From: Nocardia terpenica
GTDB lineage: Bacteria; Actinomycetota; Actinomycetes; Mycobacteriales; Mycobacteriaceae
NCBI RefSeq assembly: GCF_013186535.1
Contig: NZ_JABMCZ010000002.1
Coordinates: forward strand, 1,178,001-1,242,000
DNA: 64,000 nucleotides
Reading direction: 5' to 3'
Position 1 is the stretch's first letter, and the number at the start of each line of letters is the position of its first letter. Below the pieces are notes generated by a model. The model was not told the origin of the DNA. It was given only the letters and a program-made list of their open reading frames with translations, and ran no database searches. The translations under genes were made by a program, and so were the position numbers. This document shows positions 33,192-41,284 of the stretch, piece after piece.

Positions 33192-33515
33192 GCATCCCGG
33201 CCGCGGCATGCACGTGGTCGTCCCTCCTTCCGGCCCCCGTGACGGCGTGGTCGAATTTCTGATTGACCCTGTATGCCGCGTGTCGCAGAGCTCCACGCCC
33301 CACCCTGTCGCAGGCGAAGGAATGCACGACAGCCGGGACCACCCGGCCTGACGCGTCAACTCATCGACGACCTGGAGAACGACGACACAACAAACCGAAT
33401 CACCGACCCCTCTCGCAACTTCCCTGCACCACCCGGGAAGGCGGTTACACGCGTCCCCACCACAAAACACACTGCGGGCAGCCAGCGGAAATAGTCACAC
33501 GACCGCTTGACCGGC
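33192..33515 (+). ncRNA. Candidate bridge/seek RNA region of the IS110 element
   Basis: 324 bases between the transposase stop and the right inverted repeat, with no credible gene. In IS1111-type elements the guide RNA is encoded downstream of the transposase, which is the layout here. The boundaries and the guide loops cannot be defined by eye. A covariance model and comparison with other copies would be needed to place the target- and donor-binding loops. Confidence 0.4.
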
Positions 33516-33564
33516 CCCGCCCTTTACAGGAATGTAGGGGGGTTCAAGGGGCCCGGACGCGATG

Positions 33565-33586
33565 CCGGTGCACGCTCCCGCACCGG
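33565..33586 (-). terminator. Hairpin after capsid gene
   Basis: CCGGTGC / GCACCGG, a 7-bp stem with an 8-base loop, 14 bases downstream of the capsid stop on the minus strand. It is probably a terminator or stability hairpin limiting read-through from the highly expressed capsid gene. Confidence 0.5.
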
Positions 33587-33599
33587 TGGGGTGCGGGGG

Positions 33600-34982
33600 T
33601 TATTGGGTGAAGTCGGGTGTGGTGAGTCCGCCGATCTCCACGATCGACTGCGGATACCGGGCCGCGGTGAACGCGATGTACCCATACACCTGCAACCGGG
33701 TCGTGAGCGTCGCCGAGCGCGGGGACGGGAACACCCGTGTCCGGATCCCGGACTCGTACAACCGCAAATCAGAGGCGCGCATGACGAGGATGACGTCCTC
33801 GTCGGTCTTGGCACCCAAGTTGGTCGGCAGGTTCGGGTCGGTCACCACCGGCAGCCCGTGCAGATTGCCGACGACCTGCTCGGCGGCCACCGCGCCGAGC
33901 GTGGCCAGCGCGTTGGCCGGTGAATTCTGCTGCGGCGCCACCAAGGGCCGCAGGTGCTCGTCCAGGCGCGACAGGAACCATGCCCACCGTCGCGGGTGCA
34001 TCGCGATCACGGTGGGGGGCTGGAAGCGGGTGGTGTGGATGCGCTGGATCGCGTCCGCGATCGCCCCGTACACCCCCTGCACCGTCGGCGTCGCCGCGAT
34101 CGTCTGGATGCCCTGGGTGTGGCGGATACCGAGGACCTGTCCGGCGGTGCCGGAGCCACCGATGGTCTGCATGTCGAGTTTGGTGGCGTAGTCGGCGATC
34201 AGGTCGGAGAAGATGATCTGGTCGAAGGTGATCGGGCTCTGATCCAGCAGCTGCACGGCGATGTCCTGCTGGCCCGCGATCGTGCGGACCGGCGCGGACA
34301 CGTAGGTGTCGGCCAGATCGGTGTCGGAGACCTGCGTGTTGTCGGCGGCCTGCACCTCGGTGCTGGTGCCGGAGGCGACCTTCGGGATGTTCAGCGAATC
34401 GGTCCCCGGCGGCAGGACATCCGACATCGCCAGGTTGGCCACCGCGCGCCCCGCACGGGCCAGGTCGAGGAATTGGTTCATCAACCAGACGGGTGGGACG
34501 AAGAACCCGCCGTGCCCGTCGGTGCGGTCCAGGTCGCGGTATTCGGTGTTGCGGGCGACCTCGTCGCCGTGGCGGCGCAACCGGGTCTCGGCCTCGCCGT
34601 CGGCGTCCATCCGGAAGCTGAATCGGATCAGGTCCTGGATATAGGAGTGGCCGTTGCCGCGCGTGTAGGTGGCGGGCTCATCGGTGACCTGCACGAGGCT
34701 GCGTGCTCGCAGAGCAGCTGCCGAGCCGCGGGCAATGAGCCGGGCGCGGTCGAGTTCGTCGGTGAGCTCGGTAATGCGTTCGTCGAGGCCGCACAGTTCG
34801 GTGTCGGTGGTTTTGAGTTGGGTGGTGAGTTCCCGGAACTGTGTGTCTTCGTCCTCGGTGAGGGCTTCGCGGCCCTCGCCGGCGACCGCGGACAGGATCG
34901 TGGTGCGCTCGGCGAGCAGCTGCTCGCGTTGGCTGGCGCGTTCTTCGCGGGTAGCGATGAGCTGAGTCAGTCGCTCATCCAT
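33600..34982 (-). CDS. Major capsid protein, HK97 fold
   Basis: 460 aa, ATG 34982 with AGGAG 9 bases upstream. Residues 1-105 are a charged coiled-coil scaffolding (delta) domain (LTQLIATREERASQREQLLA; RELTTQLKTTDTELCGLDER), which the protease gene upstream presumably removes. The mature part has standard HK97-type landmarks (GGFFVPPVWLMNQFLDLARA, then a TPTVQGVYGAIADAIQRIHT helix and VIAMHPRRWAWFLSRLDEH) and a C terminus ending in FTAARYPQSIVEIGGL. It follows protease and portal in canonical order. Its leader contains three unusual hairpins. Confidence 0.9.
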   Translation of the reverse strand: MDERLTQLIATREERASQREQLLAERTTILSAVAGEGREALTEDEDTQFRELTTQLKTTDTELCGLDERITELTDELDRARLIARGSAAALRARSLVQVTDEPATYTRGNGHSYIQDLIRFSFRMDADGEAETRLRRHGDEVARNTEYRDLDRTDGHGGFFVPPVWLMNQFLDLARAGRAVANLAMSDVLPPGTDSLNIPKVASGTSTEVQAADNTQVSDTDLADTYVSAPVRTIAGQQDIAVQLLDQSPITFDQIIFSDLIADYATKLDMQTIGGSGTAGQVLGIRHTQGIQTIAATPTVQGVYGAIADAIQRIHTTRFQPPTVIAMHPRRWAWFLSRLDEHLRPLVAPQQNSPANALATLGAVAAEQVVGNLHGLPVVTDPNLPTNLGAKTDEDVILVMRASDLRLYESGIRTRVFPSPRSATLTTRLQVYGYIAFTAARYPQSIVEIGGLTTPDFTQ

Positions 34983-35024
34983 CAGCAAGACTCCTGGAAA
35001 GTATTGGAGAAACAGGGGAATGGC

Positions 35025-35089
35025 GGCCAGTGCCAGGCCAATTCGCCCAGTGCCAGGGCTGTGTCAGCCCCGGTCTCCAGTGCCAGGAG
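35025..35089 (-). promoter_or_regulatory. Three hairpins with identical loop in capsid leader
   Basis: Three 15-base inverted repeats share the 7-base centre AGTGCCA (TGGCACT on the transcribed strand) but have different, fully complementary 4-bp arms: GGCC/GGCC (35025-35039), GCCC/GGGC (35045-35059) and CTCC/GGAG (35075-35089). The compensatory arm changes argue for selection on RNA hairpins with a constant loop. They lie in the 156-base gap between protease stop and capsid start. Confidence 0.6.
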
Positions 35090-35110
35090 CCGGGAAACGC
35101 GCTCGCGCGC

Positions 35111-35141
35111 TGTGGATTACGTTGTGGATAGGTGTGGATTA
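35111..35141. promoter_or_regulatory. Three DnaA-box-like 9-mers
   Basis: TGTGGATTA (35111-35119), TGTGGATAG (35123-35131) and TGTGGATTA (35133-35141), all in one orientation. Each differs by one base from the complement of the DnaA box TTATCCACA. The third overlaps the protease stop codon. They could bind host DnaA, or be a coincidence of a short repeat. Confidence 0.3.
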
Positions 35142-35960
35142 CTTCAGATCGGTACCGTCGCCGAGGCCGATCAGCTCGGCCAGCCGCAGCGTCCGCCGCG
35201 ACGGCATCATCACCGGCTCCGGTTCGAGTTCGGGTGTGGCGGGTGCGCTCGCGGTAGCCGTAGCTGGAACCGGATCGGGGGTCACGGCGGCGGGGTGCAG
35301 TTCGTGATGCAGGCGGGCCAGCAGCTGGTGGGCGTCACCGATCCGGTCCGGGCCGAGGGCTCGTGCCTCGGCGAGCATCGACTCGAATTCGGTGTGGTTC
35401 AACACCTCCAGCACGCTGCGCAGGTTCACCGCCCGCAGCGTCGCCGAGGTGGCGGGGTTCGCGCCGAAGTTCACGACACTGACATCGCCCTTGTGCAGGG
35501 AGATCTCGGTGATGCGGCGCTCGGTTTGATCGGTGCTCCACACATCGTCTTTCACCCGGAACGCGAACGACATCTCGTCCATATCGCCGCGCGCCATCTT
35601 GGTCTCCAGCCGCTGCACATCCGGATCACGGCGGTCGAGATCGGCTTCGACCTGCAAGCCGGTGCCATCGGCCGCCAGGCGCAGGGTGCCGGATTTCGTT
35701 CTGGCGAGGGGCATTCCGCCGTGGTTGATCAGTAAATGCACGTCGGCGCGTTCGCGCAGGGTGCGGTCGAACGCGCCCGGGGAGACGGTCTCGCTGAAGC
35801 CGCCGCGCACCGCCGGGCCACCGGCGACGTCGTAGGCGGTGCCGAACACCGACGCATACCCCCGCAATGTCAACGTGTCGCCGACGCTGCGCAACTCGAC
35901 ACCGTGGGCGCTGTAGTCGCGGATCTCGAGGGAGTCATGGAGCTTGGTCTGCAGATCCAC
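35139..35960 (-). CDS. Prohead maturation protease (S78/HK97 gp4-like)
   Basis: 273 aa from GTG 35960 with AGGAGAA upstream; it overlaps the portal gene by 26 bases. The catalytic pattern is visible: LRGYASVFGTAYDVAGGP, ETVSPGAFDRTLRERADVHL, the His in INHGGMPLARTKSGTLRL and the Ser in EMSFAFRVKDDVW. The C-terminal 80 residues are helical and Pro/Ala-rich. It cleaves the capsid delta domain during prohead maturation. Confidence 0.87.
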   Translation of the reverse strand: MDLQTKLHDSLEIRDYSAHGVELRSVGDTLTLRGYASVFGTAYDVAGGPAVRGGFSETVSPGAFDRTLRERADVHLLINHGGMPLARTKSGTLRLAADGTGLQVEADLDRRDPDVQRLETKMARGDMDEMSFAFRVKDDVWSTDQTERRITEISLHKGDVSVVNFGANPATSATLRAVNLRSVLEVLNHTEFESMLAEARALGPDRIGDAHQLLARLHHELHPAAVTPDPVPATATASAPATPELEPEPVMMPSRRTLRLAELIGLGDGTDLK

Positions 35961-37167
35961 TCGCGGGATTCTCCTGTTCTGGCTGCCCAGCCGCGCCGGT
36001 CGGGTCGGCGCCGAGGGGGCCGTAGTTGAGGGGCTGAATATAGGTGTCGCCGCCCTCGATCGGCGGCAGGTCCTCGAGGGCGCGGATCTCGTTGACCGAC
36101 ATCCATCCGGCGGTGCGCGCGGAGTTGTAGGCGTCGTAGCGGGCTTTCTGATCACCGCGCAGCAGCCCGCCGACGTTGAAGCGGACGAACTGCCCGCGCG
36201 GGGTGAGATCGGACAGGGCGTCTTCGATGCAGGCCAGCCACGGCCGTAGTGAGTAGGTGACGAACCCGATGCCCTGGGCCTCGATTCCCTGGCCCCAGCT
36301 GGTGGAGCGTTCGGTGTCGCCGATCATGTGCGGCGGGATACCGAACAGCATCGCGATCTCCCCGCGCTGAAACTTCCGCGTCTGGAGGAACTGCGATTCC
36401 TCGGGGGTGATGGAGATCGGCCGCCACTTCACACCCCCGGACAGCACGGCCGGGTGGCGGCGTCCGCCGTGGGAGGAGAGCCACTGCTTCTGCAAATGGG
36501 TGACCGCGTCCCCGGAGAGGGCTTGATCGGTTTCCAGCACCGAGCTGGGGTTGGCGGATTCGCCGAACCAGCGGGCCCCGTAGCGTTCGGCGGCCAGACC
36601 CAGGCCGATGCCCTGGCGGGCCTGCTCGATCGGGGACAACCCGATGACGCTGCCGGGCAGCACGAACCGCCGCACATGCACGATGTTCTTCGCCGGGACC
36701 GGCTGCCCGGCAACCGCATACGACACCGCCTCCCCCACCGGGACACCCCGAACGTCGACGCCGCGCACGCCGACGTCGTCGGGGTGCAGCACCTCCAGCA
36801 GCAGCGGGAACTGCGCTTGGTCGCGGGCGATGACGTGCAGGTAGGCGTTGCCGCGCAACGCCAGTGAACACACCAGCTGGAACAGCCACTCGAACCGGGT
36901 CCACCGGTCGTCCGGACGCGTCACCCACGCCGGAGGCGTGCGGACCTGTTCGCGGACCGGCCCCCGCCGCCGGTAGGCATCCCACGGCAGCGACGCGACC
37001 GCGTCGGCCAACAGCCGCACGCACGCGTACACCGTGAGATGCTGCAGCGCACTACGTTCGGACACACTGATGCCCGACTCCGACGCTGACGCCCAGTTCG
37101 GGGGGATCGCCGACTCGGTCAACGCTCGAGCCTCACCACCGCCGAGCAGCCATGACAGCAGGCTCAC
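35935..37167 (-). CDS. Portal protein
   Basis: 410 aa, GTG at 37167 overlapping the upstream stop (GTGA). HK97-type portal landmarks are present: SGISVSERSALQHLTVYACV, the PWDAYRRRG strand, RGNAYLHVIARDQ, VHVRRFVLPGSVIGLSPIEQ, RKFQRGEIAMLFGIPPHMIG, and the C-terminal crown helix DAYNSARTAGWMSVNEIRAL. It forms the dodecameric DNA channel at one capsid vertex. Confidence 0.9.
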   Translation of the reverse strand: MSLLSWLLGGGEARALTESAIPPNWASASESGISVSERSALQHLTVYACVRLLADAVASLPWDAYRRRGPVREQVRTPPAWVTRPDDRWTRFEWLFQLVCSLALRGNAYLHVIARDQAQFPLLLEVLHPDDVGVRGVDVRGVPVGEAVSYAVAGQPVPAKNIVHVRRFVLPGSVIGLSPIEQARQGIGLGLAAERYGARWFGESANPSSVLETDQALSGDAVTHLQKQWLSSHGGRRHPAVLSGGVKWRPISITPEESQFLQTRKFQRGEIAMLFGIPPHMIGDTERSTSWGQGIEAQGIGFVTYSLRPWLACIEDALSDLTPRGQFVRFNVGGLLRGDQKARYDAYNSARTAGWMSVNEIRALEDLPPIEGGDTYIQPLNYGPLGADPTGAAGQPEQENPASGSADQAP

Positions 37168-37331
37168 GACCGAGCCGACCGCCGCTGGATGCGAATGTCG
37201 ACGATCAGCAACACCATGCCGAGCGCCAGCAGCGCCCCGGCGACGCCGAGCAGCCACAACCCGGCCGCGATCACCACGATTCCGGAAACCTCCAGCAGCA
37301 ACGCGATACTCGACCGCACGGCGGTCCTCAC
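37164..37331 (-). CDS. 55-aa membrane protein between terminase and portal
   Basis: GTG at 37331 overlaps the terminase stop (GTGA), and its own stop overlaps the portal start (GTGA), so it is clearly part of the operon. Two hydrophobic stretches (SSIALLLEVSGIVVIAAGLW and ALLALGMVLLIVDI) predict two transmembrane helices and a basic tail. A membrane protein in this spot is uncommon. The role is unknown. Confidence 0.65.
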   Translation of the reverse strand: MRTAVRSSIALLLEVSGIVVIAAGLWLLGVAGALLALGMVLLIVDIRIQRRSARS

Positions 37332-39937
37332 TCGGTGTCCTCCCACAACTCGTCGGGCCAAGAATGGATCTCCGGCAGCGGGTCATCGGGCACACCGAGC
37401 GCCCACAGCGCGGCGATGGCCGCGATGAGGGGGGCCGCGTCGTGCGGGGACCGGCGGCGATCGATCACCCACGCATCCCCGGCCGGTTTCACCGCCGCGG
37501 TGGTGGCGGCGGAGTCCAGGCCCGGATGCGGGAGGTGCCGCACCGCGCGCCGCTCGATGAGGTCGTAGGTTTGCCCGGTCGCGCGCCCGAGATCGGGTCC
37601 GGCCCAGGCGATCACCGGCAGCCCGACCGCGACGAGCTCGGCCAGCAGACTCGACACCGGTGCCCCGTTGGCTTGCAGCACCACCGCGTCGATGCGGTCT
37701 CGGCGGTCGGTCAACCAGCCCAGGACCCAGTCGGTGCCGGCGCGGTCGGCGGTGATCTCCACATGCGCCACCCCGTCCACGCGGTGCCCCGCGAGGGCGA
37801 TGTAGGCGCGGGACCGGTTCCACGACACGTCGACTCCGACCACATGCCGGGTGCCGGGCGCGATCTCGGAGCGGGCGTCGAGGGTGGCCGCCCACGCCGT
37901 GGCATCGAACGGGCCGGTATCGGCCGATTCGATCCACCGGCACAACACCTCGACCGAGAACACCGCGGGCGGGTCCGTGCGCAGCGCGGCCGCGATGGCG
38001 CGTTCGGTGATGGTGCCCCACCCCATCGACGGGTTGGCCTGCGCCCAGGCATCGCGATCGTGACGGGCCGCGCCGGGCGGCGCGGACCATTCGAACAACC
38101 CGAGCGACTCGTCCTCGCCGTCATCGAGCTCGTCGGTATCGAGGTCGTCTCCGGCCAAACCCAGTGCGGCAGCATCAGCGTCGCCGTCGGGCCAGCCCAA
38201 AGCTTGATGCGCCAGCGCCCGCAGATACCGCAACACCACCGATAGGGAATCCCCGGCGTTGGAGAACCCCCACACCTGCGCGTGCGGGCGAGCCAGGGTG
38301 GTCTTGGTCGAGGCTCCCCACGCGTCCCAGGACTGATGCTCGCGCAACTCGTCCAGCAGCACCAGATCACCGGAGAACCCGCGGGCGCCGCGCCGGGACG
38401 CGGCGGCGACCCGATACTGCTCCCCCGCCGCCAAGATCAGGGCCTTCTTACCGTTGACCTTCGACACATGCCGGATCCCGGCGCGCAGCTCCGGGACCGA
38501 TTCGGCGAGTTCGACCGCCTCACCCCAGGCTTTCTCGGCGTTGGCGAGGTCCTGAGCGGTGCCGATCACCGTGCGCGACCCGCGCGCGTAGATGTGCCAC
38601 AACGCCAGGATCAACATGCACAGCGTGTTGTGCGTCGGGACCAGATCGCGACCGGCTAGAAACAGCCCGTCGGGGCGGTCGACCTTGATACAGCGCACCG
38701 GCCGCGACGCCACCTCACGAATCGACCGGATGCTCACCGCGTGCCGTTCACCGCCGCGCCCGCGCGGGGCCTGGACGCGGGCGGCTTTGCGCCGCAACCG
38801 GAACGGCACGTACTCGCCCTGCTCGGGGGTGAAACACACCCGCCAGCGGCGGCCGACCTCGCGCCCGGCCAGCATCGCGGCGGGCTCACGGATGGTGGCG
38901 CGCCAGCCCAGGGAGCGCAGCAGATACAACACGTCGGCCGCCAGACGCTGGTTCGTGGAACAGAATTCGGCCTGCGCCGACCGGCGGGCGGTCCCGGCAC
39001 CGATGGTGCCGTCGGAATCCATCAACCCCTGCAGCAGCGCCAGCCGCTGCTCGGTGCCCGCGGTCAGATACTCGGCCGGAACATGTTTATCGCCCCACAC
39101 CCCGAGTCGCTGACAGCGGGCCTGGAACCCGTCCCGGCGCGGCCCGGTCCGGATCCGCACCTTCCACGCCGTGCGCCCCCGCACGCTCGACACGATCTGT
39201 GCCCCAGCCTGTTCCAGCAGCGCGGTCATCTCGCCGACGTCGCCGTCGCCCACCGCGATCTCGGCACTGCGGGAGGTGCCGTCGCCGAGCCACACTCCCA
39301 GCAGATACGGATCGACTGGGAGGTCCACGGGTTTGGAGATGATCGCGTGCTGACGCGGCAACCGGAACGCGAACTCGCGGGCACTGCGTTTGAGCCCGCG
39401 GGCGAGCAGCTGCTCGGTGGTCAGCGTCTCCCACCCGTACATCCGGCGCGGGCGTTCGCCTCGGCGGCCGGTCCGCCGCATCCGGCGGCGATCGCTCACG
39501 GTCCACAGATGCTCGGCGTCGGCGACGAGGGTGCGGCCGTCGGTGGTGGTGACCTCGTAACAGCGGCGACCGGTCATCACCTCGTAGGCACCCACTACGC
39601 GGGTCGGGTGCCCGTCGGGATGAAACACCTGATCCCCGACCTGCAGCCGCCCCATCGTCGACCAGCCCGCCGTGGTCAGCACCGGCGTATCGGCGTCTAG
39701 GGCTTTGCCGTTTTGACGGGCTATCAGCGTGATGACGGTGCGGAACCGGTACAGCCCATCCGGGCGGAGTTCCAGCGCGTGGATGAACAGCCACTTCTGC
39801 CACGGCAACAACCGGATTCCGAGGGTGTGCTCGGCGAAGGCGATCACCGAGAACCCGTGCGAGGTCTGCGGGGTCAACTCCCGCAGCGGCGGGGTGAAGA
39901 TCCGCGGCTGTTCGCAGCCTTTACGCGGAGTTCCCAA
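37328..39937 (-). CDS. Terminase large subunit interrupted by an intein
   Basis: 869 aa precursor; 510 aa after removal of the 359-aa intein. The extein starts with a TTG (39937) overlapping the upstream gene and contains LLPWQKWLFIHALEL, the P-loop ARQNGK split by the intein directly before TLCMLILA, Walker B (DLVLLDELREH) and an RNase H-like nuclease half beginning VVGVDVSWNRSRAYIALAGH. It packages phage DNA by ATP hydrolysis and cuts it at the end site. Splicing must restore GK-T for ATP binding. It lies downstream of the small-terminase-like genes and overlaps the next gene by GTGA. Confidence 0.92.
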   Translation of the reverse strand: MGTPRKGCEQPRIFTPPLRELTPQTSHGFSVIAFAEHTLGIRLLPWQKWLFIHALELRPDGLYRFRTVITLIARQNGKALDADTPVLTTAGWSTMGRLQVGDQVFHPDGHPTRVVGAYEVMTGRRCYEVTTTDGRTLVADAEHLWTVSDRRRMRRTGRRGERPRRMYGWETLTTEQLLARGLKRSAREFAFRLPRQHAIISKPVDLPVDPYLLGVWLGDGTSRSAEIAVGDGDVGEMTALLEQAGAQIVSSVRGRTAWKVRIRTGPRRDGFQARCQRLGVWGDKHVPAEYLTAGTEQRLALLQGLMDSDGTIGAGTARRSAQAEFCSTNQRLAADVLYLLRSLGWRATIREPAAMLAGREVGRRWRVCFTPEQGEYVPFRLRRKAARVQAPRGRGGERHAVSIRSIREVASRPVRCIKVDRPDGLFLAGRDLVPTHNTLCMLILALWHIYARGSRTVIGTAQDLANAEKAWGEAVELAESVPELRAGIRHVSKVNGKKALILAAGEQYRVAAASRRGARGFSGDLVLLDELREHQSWDAWGASTKTTLARPHAQVWGFSNAGDSLSVVLRYLRALAHQALGWPDGDADAAALGLAGDDLDTDELDDGEDESLGLFEWSAPPGAARHDRDAWAQANPSMGWGTITERAIAAALRTDPPAVFSVEVLCRWIESADTGPFDATAWAATLDARSEIAPGTRHVVGVDVSWNRSRAYIALAGHRVDGVAHVEITADRAGTDWVLGWLTDRRDRIDAVVLQANGAPVSSLLAELVAVGLPVIAWAGPDLGRATGQTYDLIERRAVRHLPHPGLDSAATTAAVKPAGDAWVIDRRRSPHDAAPLIAAIAALWALGVPDDPLPEIHSWPDELWEDTE
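38627..39703 (-). other. Class 3 intein with LAGLIDADG endonuclease, in terminase P-loop
   Basis: Intein residues 1-359. It begins with Ala (ALDADTPVLTTAGWSTMGRL) instead of Cys or Ser and ends PTHN before an extein Thr. It has the WCT set that marks class 3 inteins: W67 (AEHLW), C338 (RPVRC) and T357 (PTHN). The endonuclease motifs LLGVWLGDG (134-142) and LLQGLMDSDG (223-232) are both intact, so homing may still be active. Confidence 0.88.
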
Positions 39938-40217
39938 GCTCCCGACGCAACCGGGTCAAGGTCGACTCGATCCGGCTAGATGTGTTGTGGCCCAACGCGC
40001 TCCGCCCGCCCGGGGTACCGCCGAGCTCGGCCAGCGCCCGCAGCAGGTGCGGACCCAGGTACAGGGCTCTGGTGGCGTCCTGGCCGCCCCTGGCGATCCC
40101 GGCCTCGATCTGCATCGCATACCGCAACGCCAGATCGACCGCCGCTTGATCGGCGGGGGTGAGCCAGTCCATCTCGGTGACCGCGGCCGCGACCGACTCC
40201 GGCAGCGAACCCACCAT
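39921..40217 (-). CDS. Small protein upstream of large terminase
   Basis: 98 aa helical protein (DWLTPADQAAVDLALRYAMQ, IEAGIARGGQDATRALYLGP). Its ATG directly follows the upstream TAG, and its end overlaps the terminase start by 17 bases. The location suggests a terminase accessory subunit. This kind of 100-aa protein is often found between small and large terminase genes in actinophages. No motif identifies it. Confidence 0.6.
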   Translation of the reverse strand: MVGSLPESVAAAVTEMDWLTPADQAAVDLALRYAMQIEAGIARGGQDATRALYLGPHLLRALAELGGTPGGRSALGHNTSSRIESTLTRLRRELGNSA

Positions 40218-40640
40218 CTACGATTCCACGGCCCGCAACCGAAGGCCGGTGTCCTGCTGGGCTTCCCGGTTCTCCCGCGCGGCGGCCTTCACCGCCGCCA
40301 GATAGTCCCCCACCCCGGCGCCGCTGTCTCCGGCGGCGGCGCGGTCGGCGAGCACATCGGCACGCATCCGCATCACCTCCAGCCCCTGGGCGACCGCTTT
40401 CGCGTCGCCCTGGCCGATGCGTTTCCACAACCCCAGCAGCATCGCGTCCAGCCGCTCCAGATCCAGACGGGCACGGATATCGGCGGTTTCCTCCCGCGCC
40501 CGCAGCGCGGCGGTCACCAGGTCGTAGGCGCGGGCCTGCGAGACCCCGAGTTGCTCGGCGATCTTCGCGTACCCCACCCCGGCCTTGCGCAACTGCAACG
40601 CCTGTTGCGCGGCCACGTCCCTCGATGCGCCCACGATCAC
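40218..40640 (-). CDS. Putative terminase small subunit
   Basis: 140 aa from GTG 40640 (GAGGAA upstream); a GTG at 40634 and a far one at 40751 are alternatives. It has an N-terminal helix-turn-helix (AGVGYAKIAEQLGVSQARAY) followed by a long helical oligomerisation region (ADIRARLDLERLDAMLLGLW), the common plan of small terminases that recognise the packaging site. Its position two genes before the large subunit supports this. Confidence 0.68.
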   Translation of the reverse strand: MIVGASRDVAAQQALQLRKAGVGYAKIAEQLGVSQARAYDLVTAALRAREETADIRARLDLERLDAMLLGLWKRIGQGDAKAVAQGLEVMRMRADVLADRAAAGDSGAGVGDYLAAVKAAARENREAQQDTGLRLRAVES

Positions 40641-40849
40641 CTCACCCCATTCCTCGTCACCGCACACTCGTTGCCCACCAGGAGTTTTCACCTCTCCGGA
40701 GCCCCCGATAGCCGGTTGATGCGTGCCGCGAACAGAGCTAACGTCTGGCACACGCCAATTCGATCACTAAGGGACACAATGCTTTTCAACAATTCACCTC
40801 ATCCGGCGGGCCGATCCGCGATGGCGTCGGGAGCCGGGCGGGTGCGCCG

Positions 40850-41191
40850 ATGACGCGCCGCCGCTTCGACGAGGACCAGGTCCGTGAGATGGTGCGGTTG
40901 CACGTCGAGGACGAATGGACATGCGCGCGGATCGCTGCGGCGTTCCGCGCACACGCGACGACCGTGTCGGCGATCCTGCACGGACACCTCTACACCGACG
41001 TGACCGGCGGGCTGAACGTCAGCCGCGCCCACGCGGTGTCGGCCCACCGGCAAGCGGTGGTCGCCGACGGGATCGCGCAGGGCCGCACACAGACCGCCAT
41101 CGCCCGCGAACTCGGCATCACACCCTCGGCGGTGTACCAGCGGGCCACCAAACTCCGGCCCCGCTCCGAGCGCCGCCGCCACACCGATTGA
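40850..41191 (+). CDS. Double HTH DNA-binding protein
   Basis: 113 aa on the strand opposite to the packaging genes. Two predicted helix-turn-helix units: TCARIAAAFRAHATTVSAIL near the middle of the N-terminal half and RTQTAIARELGITPSAVYQR near the C terminus. The first resembles the DNA-reading modules attached to HNH homing enzymes. It starts at ATG 40850, divergent from the small terminase gene with a 200-base gap that probably holds promoters for both. A regulator or packaging-site binding protein is possible. Confidence 0.62.
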   Translation: MTRRRFDEDQVREMVRLHVEDEWTCARIAAAFRAHATTVSAILHGHLYTDVTGGLNVSRAHAVSAHRQAVVADGIAQGRTQTAIARELGITPSAVYQRATKLRPRSERRRHTD

Positions 41192-41284
41192 GCTCCTGCG
41201 GCACCGACCCGGCGGTCGTGCTCGCGTAGCTGGCCGACCCGGACCCGGACCTGCACGATCACCTATTGAAGGGGCACAACGACT

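Larger units (their letters stand above)
32086..33529 (+). mobile_element. IS110-family element, IS1111-like
   Basis: Contains an IS110-type transposase gene and is bounded by imperfect 14-bp inverted repeats, TGTAAGGGGCGGGG at 32086-32099 and the complement of TGTAAAGGGCGGGG at 33516-33529 (13 of 14 match). Subterminal repeats with a long non-coding stretch downstream of the transposase are typical of the IS1111 subgroup; the true ends may lie a few bases outside. It inserted between the capsid gene and the following head gene, opposite to phage transcription. No target duplication is visible, as expected for this family. Confidence 0.72.

Noticed and set aside
31683..33470. Continuous 595-aa minus-strand frame through the transposase
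   Set aside because: Only its last 104 codons make a plausible phage protein; the rest is the antisense of the transposase gene.
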